Shown: positions 1 through 11,885 of the stretch, in pieces
Layout of the letters: every line of letters starts with the position of its first letter
Position numbering within the stretch: position 1 is the stretch's first letter
NCBI GenBank assembly: GCA_037367355.1
Contig: CM074699.1
Coordinates: 3,224,001-3,288,000, forward strand
Direction of reading: 5' to 3'
DNA length: 64,000 bases
Source of the DNA: Neoscytalidium dimidiatum
Taxonomy: Eukaryota; Ascomycota; Dothideomycetes; Botryosphaeriales; Botryosphaeriaceae
Program-made: the position numbers and the translations under genes
Notes under the pieces: generated by a model
Database searches by the model: none
What the model saw: the letters and a program-made list of their open reading frames with translations, nothing else
Told to the model about the DNA's origin: nothing

Positions 1-2198
1 CTTTTACTGGTGCAGTACGGCTGCGCTTCGCCCCAAACGTAGCTAAGTGCGACATATGGGGACGTATTCCCTTGCTGACAAAGATCGTAGGAGGCGCAGG
101 GTTTTTGCAATCAATGACACGCGTCGGGAGGCTTTTATCCAGAGCCGGGTTCACACAGTGGGAGTGGTTTCCGATGCAGTTAATGAGTGATGCCGAAACC
201 AGCTCGAAAGCTCGCGGGGATCCCACTTCAAGCAAGGGTATCCTTGCCACAATCTCTGCAGCCGACGGATCATCTGGAGACTTTGAGTCAGGTGCGAATT
301 AATGCGTTCCAGTCTACAGATTCACTGACCCTCTGAGGTGTAAAGGTAGTATTTCCTTCCGGCCCCTCCCGCTAGATCAATATGCAAATGTTGCAGCCCC
401 GCGGGATTGATGGAGAGGAATCCGGCGGTCTGGTTTTCCATGCGTATCGTTAGATGATATTCGACGTCGTTGGGTCAAGGCCCGTCGCCTTCAGCAGCCC
501 AGCGAGTCTGGTCGGCCATGCACTGGCAAGAGACGACAGAATGCGCACCCACTGTCCTTAGCTAAATTGGTCTTCTCTCGTGTCGTGCGAAAACTTGTCT
601 TGCCACCCTTCATGAGCCTTCTAACTTAAGGCTGTGGTGCAAGTGGTCCGCACCTACAATCATCACAGATACCTACCCTCATTTTACCTATTATTGTAGA
701 CTTACTAGTATAGAAATAGAGCTGCCTGACCTTGCAAGTCTTCTTTGAAGCTGGCGGATTGCTCTACAGAACTCAGGAAATGCGAGAGGAGTGACTGAAG
801 AGAAGGTCGGGTACACTGCGGAAAGATCGTGACCAAACCGATGACTCAGCAATAATACCGCGGCCGGGATGTTAACACCTAGTCACCAACTCGGAGGCCG
901 CCTAATTCCGCTGAAGACGTCCACATAGCCGCGGCCACTAATTTCGATCAGAGGAACATCTCTAATGGGTAGAGAGTTGCAGAGGTGATGGCTGGCAATC
1001 TGTAAGAGTAATTTACTAGGTATAGACTCTCTACTAGTTTAGAGGTTATATCTTTACTGTTGAAAAGTAAATTCTAGAGTTTACGTGTGGTATCATAATG
1101 GCTGCTTTTTGAGCTTAAAATATTTTACAGGAAGCAGTCAAAGGGCGTTTGAATAATTTGACTTTTGTAATGTAACTTCCTATTCTTTAGAATAAACATT
1201 TGTATTCTTCTTGCCTCTAACTCTTTTCATGAGGCTCGCCCGCATTGACAATAAGCTAGACAAGTCCCTAATGTATCGTAGTGAACGATATACATGTATT
1301 TCCGCTGCGGTCGAGATTTACCCTGTGACTAGTATGTAGCACACGAAAAGTAAAATCCTTTAACAAAACCATGGGGTGGACCGTCAGGTTTTCCATTTGC
1401 TATTCAAGAACTTCGATATCTGCTGGTTGAGGCGCAGGACGAGGCAGAGGCTACTCGGAGTACCTGGGCAATGGTCTTGCAGTAGAATCGCAAGTCCGAG
1501 TGTCCGACGTGGAAAGGGCCTCTCCCACTCTTCAATGGTACATGCAATCCACTCCACCAACCATTATCCTCAAAAATTCACATATTTTCCATGAAAACGG
1601 TCAGGATTTCTCGCAGAAACAGGATGCTAAATAAGCCAGCATTTCTCTTCACGCAAAAGGCTTAATCAAGGATCCCCGCACCGAGGGATTTCGAAAAGGA
1701 ACCTACTACAGACTGTCCCCGATTCTGGCGGGATAGGGGCATAGGAGAGGTTATGTTATCTGGGGCTCTTAAAGTTTTGCGCGAATACCTACGCTTCAAT
1801 TATTAAAACACACTCAATCATTGGGACTCTTATGCGAATTTTTCCGCCTTCTTGTCTACAGAAGTGCGCGGGCCGATGTTTGCTCTTCATTCACTTGTTT
1901 CGGGTGCCAGTTCGGCTCCACGCGAACGCGTCATCCGACGCGGGGAAACCATGCTACCCCAGATTTCCCCAGACCACCCCGCTTGACGCTACTTTTTCGG
2001 CTAACTCCTCATATACGCCGCATCGCGCTATACTCCTAACATCTAGAACTAGGCCGAGGCTACGGGAAACCAGCAGAAACAGGAAAACAGGTGACGATGG
2101 GCTCACTGTAGCCAAGATTGTGGTGCCGAACTTCACCCCTAAGTCTCGGGCCCTCTGTGGGCGACGTGAAAGGGTGGGATAGTCAAAATTAAAGGGTC
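1..2198. other. Gene-poor stretch
   Basis: No reading frame here looks like a protein. The longest are 72-116 codons, overlap one another in different frames and have no recognisable motifs. The part around 1000-1260 is AT-rich. I see no RNA gene or mobile element. Confidence 0.5.
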
Positions 2199-2204
2199 TA
2201 TAAA
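2199..2204 (+). promoter_or_regulatory. TATA box of the beta-helix protein gene
   Basis: TATAAA lies about 110 bases before the ATG at 2310, a normal distance for a fungal promoter. It also argues that the first ATG after it, at 2310, is the real start. Confidence 0.45.
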
Positions 2205-2309
2205 GGAAAGCTTTCCAGTGACAATGGAAGAGACAGAGCACTAAGAGCACAATCTCAATTGCACCAATCCCGTCCTTGGTTTCTTTCCTCGCCGTCGTTG
2301 TGTTTCAAT

Positions 2310-3756
2310 ATGCATCATTTGGCTCGTCTCCTCGGAATCGCTGCAGCTGCATCGGCAACCGTTTCCATCCTTGACCCCAGCAATTACGCGGATCTCAGTG
2401 GCGATGCATCCGACAATTCGATCAAAGCAGTGTATGACATCGAGCCGATCTTGTATCAAACGAACGACATCATAGGCCCATATTACTATTCCAACGGCAA
2501 CAGTACCAGCGCTGATCACACCAATTTCTCCGTCAATGCCAATGATACGAGCGTGATAGTGGCTACGGAGGGTACGCAGCTAAATCTCTCGTATGTCGAC
2601 GTTGTGAAATACGGATACAGCTCCAATTTGTACCAAGCAAGCTTCTATGGACTCAATGCTGCCATCAACATTGCCAACGACTCTTCTGCTTATATCACCA
2701 ACTCGAACATTACTGTGCACAACGGTGCTGCCAACGTCTTTGCATATGGAAAGAACACCGTCGTGTATATCTCAGACAGCAACCTCTACAGTTCCGGCCC
2801 CGTCTCGCACGGGCTCTACGCGGCTGGGAATGGGACCATTGTGGGTAAGAATATTCGCCATTTTTCAGGAGGAAACAGATGCTCCTCTTTCTCTGGAGAT
2901 AACCCTGCTGGAACGGTGAATGTCTCCGACTCCGTGGCCCACACTGCCGGTATTGGCTCTGCGCTGTTCTATGCTCTGGGCGCAGTCAAAGGGCAGAATG
3001 TGGCTGGTCTGGCTGAGAAAGCCCCAGCTCTATTTTCCGACGGTCCACAAACTGCTGAGTTCGAGCATGTTGACTTTACTGCGGGTTTGCTTGCGGGTAC
3101 CGTGATGGTGAGTATATTCCTGTTGCTGATCTTCATTTAAATCGTTTCATTAATTTGGTTGCCGCGTGCAGTTTTCTTCACAAACCCGCACCTCCGGAGC
3201 CCACCTCTCCTTTGCACATTCGACGCTCACAGTCACAGCCTCCGATGGCCCAGGCTTCTGGTTTGGGAATGTCATAGCCACGGCCCATATCTACAACACC
3301 CGAATCTCTACTGCTTCCGGAATTCTTGTCATTGCAAACTCCTCACAGGTTACTCAGGAATTCTCCTACTTTGCTGGTGCTGAGGAGAACTCCGCTATCC
3401 TCCCAGCTGAGGTGGACTTTACCGTTGAGGAAAGCGAGCTGGAAGGCGACCTCGTGGTGTATAATGGCAGTACTATCTCCTGGTCTCTATCTGAACACTC
3501 AACCTGGACGGGTAAAGTTGTACAGGAAGAAGGTGGCGAGGTCGACGGGGTTGTAAGTATAGCACTGGACGGCACTAGCCGGTGGATCGTCACTGGGGAT
3601 TCTGTTATTGGTAATTTGACGAATGAGGACACTACGTTTGCAAACGTGGAGAGCGCAGGTTTCACCGTCAGATACGATAGCTCTGCAGAGGATAACGGGT
3701 GGCTAAACGGGACTACGTACAATCTCACCGGCGGCGGGTCTTTGCAGCCTTTGTAA
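2310..3756 (+). CDS. Secreted parallel beta-helix protein
   Basis: Two exons, 2310-3107 and 3172-3756, give 460 residues. The 64-nt intron begins GTGAGT, ends GCAG and falls between codons. The ATG at 2310 is chosen because it opens a signal peptide (MHHLARLLGIAAAASA). The mature chain is rich in Asn, Ser, Thr and Gly with many N-glycosylation sequons. It repeats short strands of the kind 'ANVFAYGKNTVVYISDSNLYSS', cut here into pieces: a strand around VFAYGKN, then VVYISDS, then LYAAGNG. This is the pattern of right-handed beta-helix adhesin-like or pectate-lyase-fold proteins. From memory it resembles a widespread fungal family of unknown function with the block GNRCSSFSGDNPAG near residue 205. 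No catalytic residues can be assigned. It is probably an extracellular or wall protein; the reading frame is intact. Confidence 0.85.
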
Positions 3757-3807
3757 AGAGCTTGGTTGCAAGAATATATTACCGCGTTCCTGCTGTTGGG
3801 ACGAGCA

Positions 3808-4834
3808 TCATCCCTTCCGCGCCCATGCTGCGTACCACTTCATCTCCACTCCACTCGTTCTTGCCTCTTCCCCTGATGCTCTCCGCCATAAATATTGGCT
3901 CGTTCTTTGAAAAAGCCATGCCGGGAAAGGTGACTGTAGCTCCTCCACTCTTTCTTCATCGATTCGTTCGACATTCTTACCGAAGGAGGTGCTGGCGGAG
4001 GTGCTGGCGGAGGTGATGTCAAGACAGAAGCATTTCTCAAAACCCGAGCCGAGAGAGCGCTCACATGTGGAGCCCAGTACACTGCTTGTCCAGCTCCTCA
4101 TAATCCAGTTCCTCCGACTCCGGCGAACACGCTCCTTTGCCCAAGTGCATAGGTACCGTTTTGGCTTCCACGTCCACCACTCCGGCTTCTTTCAAAAGGG
4201 AATCAAGCCGAGAGCCAATATAATTGTTCATGTCCAGAGCCGGCAGCAAGTTACCAAGCGTCTTGAGAAATTTCGCCCTCGGGGTGTCAGTGGATGCGAC
4301 TTGGTCGGAGGACAATGTACTGTCAACAAGCTGGATCCAGCCGCCAAGCTTCAGCAGGGCTATCTGCCGAAGGATATTCTCCACAGCTTTCTTTTAGCTG
4401 GGAAGGAACGTCAACGCTGATGCTTATCAGTTAATAAGATTAGTGAAATTATGGAATTCAGACGTATCAGCCCGCTGGTCGCGAAGATCGAATGTACCGG
4501 TCCACGAATCCGGATAAGGGTCCATCATATCGTGTAGCTTCAACTCTACAACTTTCGCCAGGCTGTCGGCCGGGTGGGCCGTGATGTCTGTGCCGATAAG
4601 TTTGGCATCCGCCCGTTGCGCGAGCCGATACCGAAGCTCCGATAGCCAGAGCCCGTCGGTAGTAGCGTATGAATCAAGGGCACGAAATCCGAGCTTTGTG
4701 AGATCAATAGGGTAGAGAAGCATGCTGCCAAAAGCATCGACAACTAGGTGGTGTTGCGATCGTAGACGCCTAGCCTTAGCGGACGAGTAGAAGGTAACGT
4801 ATTTCGAGTGTGTGATCTCGTCTCGGAATCCCAT
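3808..4834 (-). pseudogene. LaeA/GliN-type SAM methyltransferase, probably decayed
   Basis: Three minus-strand pieces line up in the order of one fungal secondary-metabolism methyltransferase. Piece 1 (4834-4427) has a SAM-site block in which LDSYATTDGLWLSEL replaces the usual D-x-G-x-x-D-G-x-W-L, then LIGTDI and a FDLRDQR motif. Piece 2 (4384-4061) opens with KAVENILRQ and GGWIQLVDS. Piece 3 (about 3994-3808) ends in MKWYAAWARKG, the usual C-terminus. Pieces 2 and 3 can be joined by a normal intron, with donor GTGAGC near 4062 and acceptor CAG near 3993. Pieces 1 and 2 cannot be joined by any GT-AG pair I could find without keeping a stop: the only GT leads to a TAA. Only a weak GC donor would work. 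The SAM motif is also poor (Gly replaced by Tyr-Ala). I therefore lean to a decayed gene, but a functional gene with an unusual intron is possible. Confidence 0.6.
3985..4015. repeat. 12-base tandem repeat at a splice acceptor
   Basis: The unit GGAGGTGCTGGC occurs twice, followed by a partial third copy. On the minus strand this puts two CCGCCAG acceptor-like sites 12 bases apart at the end of the second putative intron of the methyltransferase-like gene. Use of one or the other would add or drop four codons. Confidence 0.5.
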
Positions 4835-6125
4835 TATAACTCGCAGTGAGGTCTTTGCCTGTTTTTGGGATGGAAGAGAATGTAGTAGACAGGTTTCTGC
4901 CTTAACTCGCTGAAGAAAGGTATCTGGTCCATCTCAGATGGATTAGCAGCTTTTTTTTTTTATCGCAGATCATTAATACGCCGAGGTAGCTCGGCATTTT
5001 GAGGACTCAAGTTAAGAGCTACAGCGGCTGATTCTAAGTTTTGCGGCCTAAAATAAGTGTACGACAAGGCTACGCTAATGGAAGTCTCCTGAAGCTTCAA
5101 CGAGATCGGAGCAGTGGAGTGGTCGATACGGGAGATACTCCCTAATGGCTGAGATCCAAGTACGAAGTGAATTCGCGCTAGTTCTTAGATTAGGTAATAT
5201 TAAACTTCGTAAGAAAAGGAGGAGCCAGGCCAATGCAAGGCTTGTGATCCCAATTGAATATACGTACCTAAAATTCTTTTTAACCTTTACGGCATTTTCA
5301 AGGTACACTACGTAGCTCTACAGCTTTGTATCGTATGGTTCTATTTTTTTTTTTTCTCTTGGATGTGCTGGCACTGGGCATGAATTGTCGTAATTGACCA
5401 GCCGCATGCGCATATAGGCAACATGTGCAAAGGTCCGTTTGAGTTGCAACTTGGACCAACTGGATTGTAGAGGGCGATGGCGACCATACCAACAACGATG
5501 CGAATTATAATCCACGGCAACTTTGAACTGAGCTCTTTTTCTTGCAACAGGATCTCAATGTAGAACTTTGGACATTTAGTTTCTGCAACGCTATAGGGCC
5601 TTTGTCACCGTCGTGTCGCGACTTCTATCAAGAAATAATTGCTAAAAATATATTCAATTACACACGACTTATTGAGTATTTGTTTTCAGAAATCGCAGTG
5701 GCTACTGTAGCAAAAATGTAATGGCTCTGGTGAATAGGCTAGTCGAGCAGTATGCTGCTGGTCCATCGCTCAGAGCTGCTTTATTGCGATTTGGTACCTT
5801 TTATAACAATTACCGAAAAAACGTGTCCTGCAGACAAGGCAGAGCACGTTGGAATTCTCAGCCTATCCTTAGCGAACCCGTCATATATGACTGTCAACGT
5901 AGATATCGATGTTCTCGTCAACGAAATTACAGCACGGCACGTCTTGTTGCCAATTCCAGCATACCGCTCCCCGCTCTGAGGGCACTTTCTCCTTACTGTA
6001 TAAATTTAATCGAGAGTAGGCCCCCTCTATTTTTCGGCATAGTTTTTTTGTTTATGCTTCCAGAACACAACAATCATAGCAATCACATTTGAACACTTAA
6101 GACATACTCAAATTAAAGTGCTAAC
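4835..6125. other. AT-rich non-coding gap
   Basis: This gap contains T/A homopolymers (around 4950 and 5345) and only short overlapping frames. The minus-strand frame at 5341-5547 includes a hydrophobic stretch (LPWIIIRIVVGMVAIALY) that could be a fragment of a dead membrane protein gene, but nothing joins it to another exon. Confidence 0.4.
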
Positions 6126-6437
6126 AAGTTCGGTGGTGGCTACCCTCCTTGCGACTCCTATAGCACATATACCCGCCGTGACGGCTCAGAGGGTTACGCA
6201 GCAAATTGGCGCTCCCCGCCTACAACCAGCGCTCCATCATCGAGTAGCGGTGGGGTGATGACGACTAGTGCTGGCGGTTCCACTTCTTCTAGTGGTTCTT
6301 CTGGATCCTACACTAGCGGTGGGCCTCGGAGCAGCATGGGTAGTTTTGATGGAGCTGGCTCCGGTGGTGGGATGTACGCAACGTCAGGAGGCCCTTCCCG
6401 AGGGCCTTATATACCTGATTTCCAGAATGGAAGGTAG
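6126..6437 (+). pseudogene. Orphan Gly/Ser-rich final exon
   Basis: An open frame of about 100 codons follows an acceptor-like CTAACAAG at 6121-6128. It encodes a low-complexity chain rich in Gly, Ser and Thr, with blocks such as GGSTSSSGSSGSYTSGGP, and ends FQNGR plus stop. A frame this long and biased is unlikely by chance, yet no upstream exon with an ATG and donor could be found. The only nearby ATG (6054) meets a stop after 12 codons. It may be the last exon of a broken wall or glycine-rich protein gene. Confidence 0.3.
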
Positions 6438-6840
6438 ATTGCCTCAAAAGATTGTTACCGTTGCAGGCTAAGAATGACTGGAATAGTAGAGAATGTACAA
6501 TCCTTCAAGTTGGCTGCGGCGGTTTGCTGATGGACTGTGGTTCCCGTATACTAGTCAATGCGAACGGAGAACATTTGTTAAATTTGCAAATACTGAACAT
6601 ATGCATAAGCAAATGAAAATGAAGAAGTGTCAAAAACTCTTTCCATTTGAAGTGTGAAGTTACCAAGTAGCAACAGATATGAACTACTTCTATCTGCAAA
6701 ACACGCTGCAGACGAACCAGAGATTTCAGGATTGCGATGTAACGGAATACATGAGGGCAGCGATTGATGCTTCTTCTCTGACAAAGTAAGGACGTTTAGA
6801 GATCAATAAACACGAGTTTTGAAAGCTGCAAACAAGATCC

Positions 6841-8434
6841 CTACAATGAAGCCGGGACTCTTTCCTCCTTCTCGGCGCTGATAATACTGACTGCGTGATC
6901 CCAAGCATTGTGCGACAGGCATTCATCCAAGGCGACAGCAAACTCCTCGTCTGCAGAATGATCAGCGTAAAGCAAGGGAGGTGCGCAAAGCTTGTGAGCA
7001 TACTCGTTTGAGGGGGGCCATCTTTGCCAGAAGGATCTCTTCCCCTTATCCGTGTGACCTCCTGAACCCAATCGGCCCTCTTTTTTCTACACTGTTCCCA
7101 CAAGTGCAGACGTTGCTCGACTTCAGCAGGTGTAGTGCCAGCAGGGAAGCAGACACCCAATGCAGCAGCATCTTCAACAGCTTGAGCAGCTCCCTGGCCC
7201 ATGTCTATAAAGCTTGTCAGCACCAGTACGGATCAAAAACCGGGCTGGGTTAAGCGTACAGGGGAGGAACGGGTGGGCAGCATCGCCGAGGAGGGCAGTC
7301 CTGCCCTTGATCCAACCAGGCAGGACTTCCATATCCAGTAGGTCCCATAGCATCACGTCGTCTTCGGGCGCCTTATCCAACATGCGCATGACAGAAGCAG
7401 AAAAGCCGTCAAAGTGCTTCTTCAGCTTTCCCTTGTTCGCAGATTGATTGTACCCAGAGAGACCTTCGTTATGCATCAGATAAGAGCACAGCTTCGACAA
7501 GTGTCCGTACGCACCTTTTTGGATGGGTCCGACTTCCTGGGTGGGAACAAAGGCAATGCAGTTCATCACAGCATTGTCAGAACAGGGATAGAACACTATT
7601 CTTCTATATTCACCACTGGTACCGTCTCCGGCAACCTGGACAACCTGACCAGGCTCTTCAGCGAAGAGGCTTGTATCCGGATCCTGCTGAAGAACGGAGG
7701 TGGGCATGAGCCACCGGTAGGCGCATTTTCCAGAGGTGAAGAGCGGTACGTCACGGCCAGTCACCGCTCGGCGGGCTCGGGAATGGATGCCGTCAGCGGC
7801 AATGACGAGGTCTCCAGTGACCGTGCTACCATTTACCAAAGTGATTGTGGCAGACTCGCAATCTACATCGTTTACCCCGCATGCCGTGTGCAGTTTTGCA
7901 GGGGTGCCGGGGCCATCCTCGGAGAGTGCTTTTTCCTTGAGCGCACTATGCAGATCGACACGGTGGACGAGAAAGTATTCCTGGAAGGCTCAGCGTGGGA
8001 ATTCTGAGGAAATGAATGGCGTGTCATACCGCCTGCCAGTGCGGCCTTTCATCGTCTGACGACTTCTTGAATCGTGGGGTTGTCTCGCTGTCGCGGAAGA
8101 TGATCTGAAATCCGTGAGCAATGCGGACTGGCACATGAGCGAATCACTGACGCTCTTATATACGGTTGCACCAAAGGTTTCGGGGAAGATGCCGAAACGA
8201 TTGAGCAGAGCGGTGCAATTAGGAGCAACGTGGACAGCTGCACCGACTTCACTGGCCAGACGGGACTTTTCAAAGATCTGTAGAAAGCGGGGTTAGGCAT
8301 GGTCTGAGCCGAGCCGAGACTGCTCGAAGGCATACCTCAACTTGATGACCCTGTTGGCGCAGGACAATGGCGGCCGAGAGGCCACCAATGCCAGCGCCTA
8401 CGACGAGCACTTTTAATTTCGCAGGTTCTGTCAT
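6841..8434 (-). CDS. FAD-dependent monooxygenase (salicylate hydroxylase-like), last exon frame-slipped
   Basis: Exons on the minus strand: 8434-8336, 8277-8152, 8104-8030, 7980-7260 and 7204-6841. Introns are 47-58 nt with GT-AG ends. The protein opens with MTEPAKLKVLVVGAGIGGLSAA, split here as the Rossmann GAGIGG at residues 13-18. It continues with VHRVDLH, the DG motif VIAADGIHSR and the GD motif ALLGDAAHPFLP, all typical of group A flavin hydroxylases that add one oxygen to aromatic rings using NAD(P)H. In the last exon the coding-like frame changes at a run of six C (7012-7017, as GGGGGG on plus): before it the frame reads RGRDPSGKDGPP, after it the plausible tail is SNEYAHKLCAPP to ERVPASL. 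One extra C would join them. It is either a sequence error, a lesion, or the real C-terminus is the other frame ending at 6726. About 460 residues are expected. Confidence 0.75.
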
Positions 8435-11400
8435 TTCGAAGGCGAACTGGAAAATGTAGCAGAGAAGAGAAATAAGAGGGACTGCGCGGTGTTTATATTT
8501 GGGATGCGGAGCTGCATGTCAGCTTGGCTGAAGCTAGCAGAAGTGGCCGTCGGAGCTCCCCACTCGCCGATAACTGGCGCCAGCAAACGAGTTTAGACTC
8601 GATCAAGCTTCGGTATGAAAATAGCGTGCACCAGGATGTCTCGAAGGATGAATGCATGCACATGTCGCTGGAGAATTGTACATGGCCAGATGCTCAGATA
8701 TCGGAAAAATGTTATTGTAGGACAAGCAAGACGGCGACAGTCAATAAGTACAATAGCTGTGGAAGACAGGGGGCAAAGGGCGGATCTGAGCGTTTTTCCT
8801 TTCTTCCGAACATGGTCGTCGTGCCCAGTGGTGCAAGATCTGGAGTATCGCAGGTCTGTTCGAGGTTGCGAGCGTCGCCATATTAAAGGCTCCAAACGGG
8901 CCTCGTGCGCGGGCTGGTGTAGGTACTGCCAGCCGACTTCCACTGCGCGCAGCGTACGACATGATTCCTCGGAATTCGTCTGGAAGGCGCGACCCTAAGA
9001 ATTACGGACTCAAAGTTGTGGAATTGGCATCGGGCCTAAGGCGTGGCCGCGCTCGGCATCGTCAGCTTCGCGCTGGATGTCAATAGAAAAGCGGTAAGCA
9101 GCAAGCGGTAAGCCGCGGGGAAGCTGGCTAAGCTTCGGACTGAGCACGCAAAGCGGCATACAAGCGCAAGTGGGCCATGAGAAGAGTGGGGCAATGGCAA
9201 AAAAAAGGGGCGGCTGGGTTGCGGTGAAAAGAGGAAAGGGAGCGAAGCGAAGTGGAGGACCCGACGGCGGGACGGGAGGACGGGAGAGACGCAGGGCGGG
9301 CGGCCGACGGCTGATCGGCAAAGTACCTGAGGCACGAATGGGATGTTGCCTCAGGCACAAGATATGACGCATGGCATCGCGGCGGAAGGCCACCCTCGCT
9401 CGTCTCGCTCGCCTCGCTTTGTGTCACAACATCCGCGACCGCACGTTCGCCATCACTCGCCGTCCGTTCTTCGAGAGATACTCGACAGCACTAATGATTT
9501 AGGGTTGAAGCCCTTTCTTGCCTCTGGTCAATGGCCGTTATCACGCTGTGACCAACTCTCCAACCTCCGCATCGTTTGCTCCATAACGCTGCCTTCTGTA
9601 AAGCGCGTCTCCTGCCCTCCCGCGGTTCCGCTGGAACTCCCGAGTTTCTTTACTTTGAGTCAGCTGCGTCAGCCCCTCCGAGAGAGTGATGTCGCCCGTA
9701 ACTGAGCTCGCAGCCGGACCACAATGACCCTGACTACCATCGCCGATTATCGCACGCTGCTGCCGACTACTGCGAGCCGGCAGCAACTTCCAAAATGTCA
9801 CACACCGCGCTCTTTGGCAGGGAATGGACATAGGAGTCTCTGTTGGATGTCTCAATGGCCCTAGGCAAATTCTATGAGTATGGCGTCGGCTTCAAAAAGA
9901 TTCACCCATATCGAACTGAGGCAGTCTTCCAGATGCAAATGTAAATGTCAATGATATCGTTACACACTCACGCCATGGTAAGCATCGACTGCTGCCGAAG
10001 TATATCATTAGATTTTATGTTGAAGCTGCCCGGTGTGGCTCCGCAGCGGCGGTCGATACGAGAGCAGGCCAAGAATTGGTCAACTTCGAAGTTGAGGCCT
10101 CCTTTCCAGGATCAGAAAAGCCCTTCATCATCTTGCTGCCGGATCATCGCCATTATGGATCTGTCTCCCGGTGATCAAAGACGATTCACATTCACCACCC
10201 TGCCATCCTTCCCAAGTAGCTTTCCCAGCGCCGATGGAATTAACGGATGATATGATTGTTATAAGCATCTTCTGGAACTGTAAATCGGAGTTCGTATCTC
10301 CTTGTCTTATCAAGACCCAATTTTGCTCTCAGCTGTAGGCTTGGTGTATCCTTGAGCAGGACGGCTTCACAGTATCGATGACCCCTTCCCTTTTGCCTCA
10401 CCGTTTCGCGTAAACCCGGACACCCGAGTGTCAGTAATACTCGTCCATACGGTACAGCTCGGGTGAATTGCTCCTCCATACACGTTAACATTTATCTGGC
10501 TCCGCACAAAAGGAAATCTCTTGAAGCGTTTCTCAAACAACTGTTACATCTACGAAGTCAAAGCGGTCGTTTGGAACTGAACATGTCCAGAATCTCCAAT
10601 CATTCCTTTCCGGATACTACCCCAACTCCCCAAGAAATGCCTCAGTTCTACGATCCCTGGGGTAATGATGCTGCTACCCGCCCGGTGTCTTTACTTGGAG
10701 CCAGCACCGACCCGCTTGCAACCTAAGAGCCGGCGGCCCGATCTCACGGCCAGTATCAGAGGCTAATATGCAACCTGAGCACCCGCGGATAGCTCTGAAC
10801 CTGTCAAAGGCTGTAGGGAACATTTGTGAAGGGATCCCGGCATATTTGTAGTGTGTCCCACCCCTCTGCAGCACGACATTGCGCGGCCTGCGCTTTTCTT
10901 TATCCCTAGTGGAGGTAAGATCCCGGAAAATGGTCAGCATCGCTTACGCTCAGAGCCAGTCAGTTGTATCCGTTGCGTGCGCCCTCCACATACGTCGAAC
11001 GCCATCGACGCCGTCATTCCCCGCCCCAACTACGTCCAGCGTCTCACCATCTGCTGGACATGACGCAGTCAGCTTGCCCACCTCCTTCTTGCAACCGAAA
11101 ACCCGGTGCATGCATTGCGATCCCGTTATTTTGGTGGCAGCGGGTTGCACACGGGGTGGCTCGGTGCCTGCCGAACCGCCAATCAAGCATCTGCCCTGGA
11201 CTTAGTCCGGAAGCTTGGGCAGTCCCTACACTGGATAGCCTGGCATCGATGACATTAGATCCAAAGTCTCCGTGTGTAGTGGATTGGCCGCGTACCTTGT
11301 GGCTGAAATTGCATGCTTCCCCGCATCTCCTCCCTTCGGGCATCAATCCCATTGGTAGCACGGGGTTATCGAAGCGCTGGAAAAGCGGCTTGGCGCTTGT

Positions 11401-11885
11401 CGAAACGGCGCGATCTTCATAGAAACAGTGGCCATGTGCCCAGGAGCCAGATCGCCAAGAGAAATTCGAGACGCATTTCATGGCATGCGCCACTGAGAGA
11501 TCACAGTCCCATCTGGTTTATTTCAAGAACAGCCTACAATCTAGCGGGGGCCCGGAGATCGGGGGAAGCCTACGTCCGCTCTCCCGCACCTCGAGCCTGT
11601 CTGTCACAATATGCGTTGCGCCATGATCCTGGGACGCCGTAGCCTCGAAACATCCTCATCTGGCCCGGCCCGCGACCATACTGCGTTCGCGCTGCCAGCC
11701 GTCACATGCGCCCTTCCGACTCGGCTGCATGGCGGTCCGGGCGACGTTGTCATGCCGGCGAGCGTCTCCGAGTCGCGCCCAGGCAGTCCGAATACGTGCG
11801 CTTCATACAGGCACGGTTTCACCAGGCTTCCATCCCCGTTCGGCAAAACTCCGACATCCACCCGCCAGTCCCCTGTCGACTCTAT
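8435..11885. other. 3.4-kb gap without a supported gene
   Basis: The gap mixes GC-rich stretches (9050-9430, 11500-11880) with ordinary sequence. Many frames of 60-150 codons overlap on both strands, none with a recognisable domain or splice pattern. The minus frame at 10240-10491 (LGLDKTRRYELRFTVPEDAY) reads like protein but stands alone and I could not assign it. Confidence 0.4.
8492..8497 (-). promoter_or_regulatory. TATA box of the FAD monooxygenase gene
   Basis: On the minus strand TATAAA lies about 60 bases before the ATG at 8434. Confidence 0.4.

Noticed and set aside
6726..7223. Longer alternative C-terminus for the FAD monooxygenase
   Set aside because: After the six-C run this frame gives a Cys/Leu/Arg-rich tail unlike a folded domain, whereas the shifted frame reads naturally; kept only as an alternative.
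10240..10491. 83-codon minus frame with protein-like text
   Set aside because: Isolated, starts without a good context, no splice partners and no family recognised.
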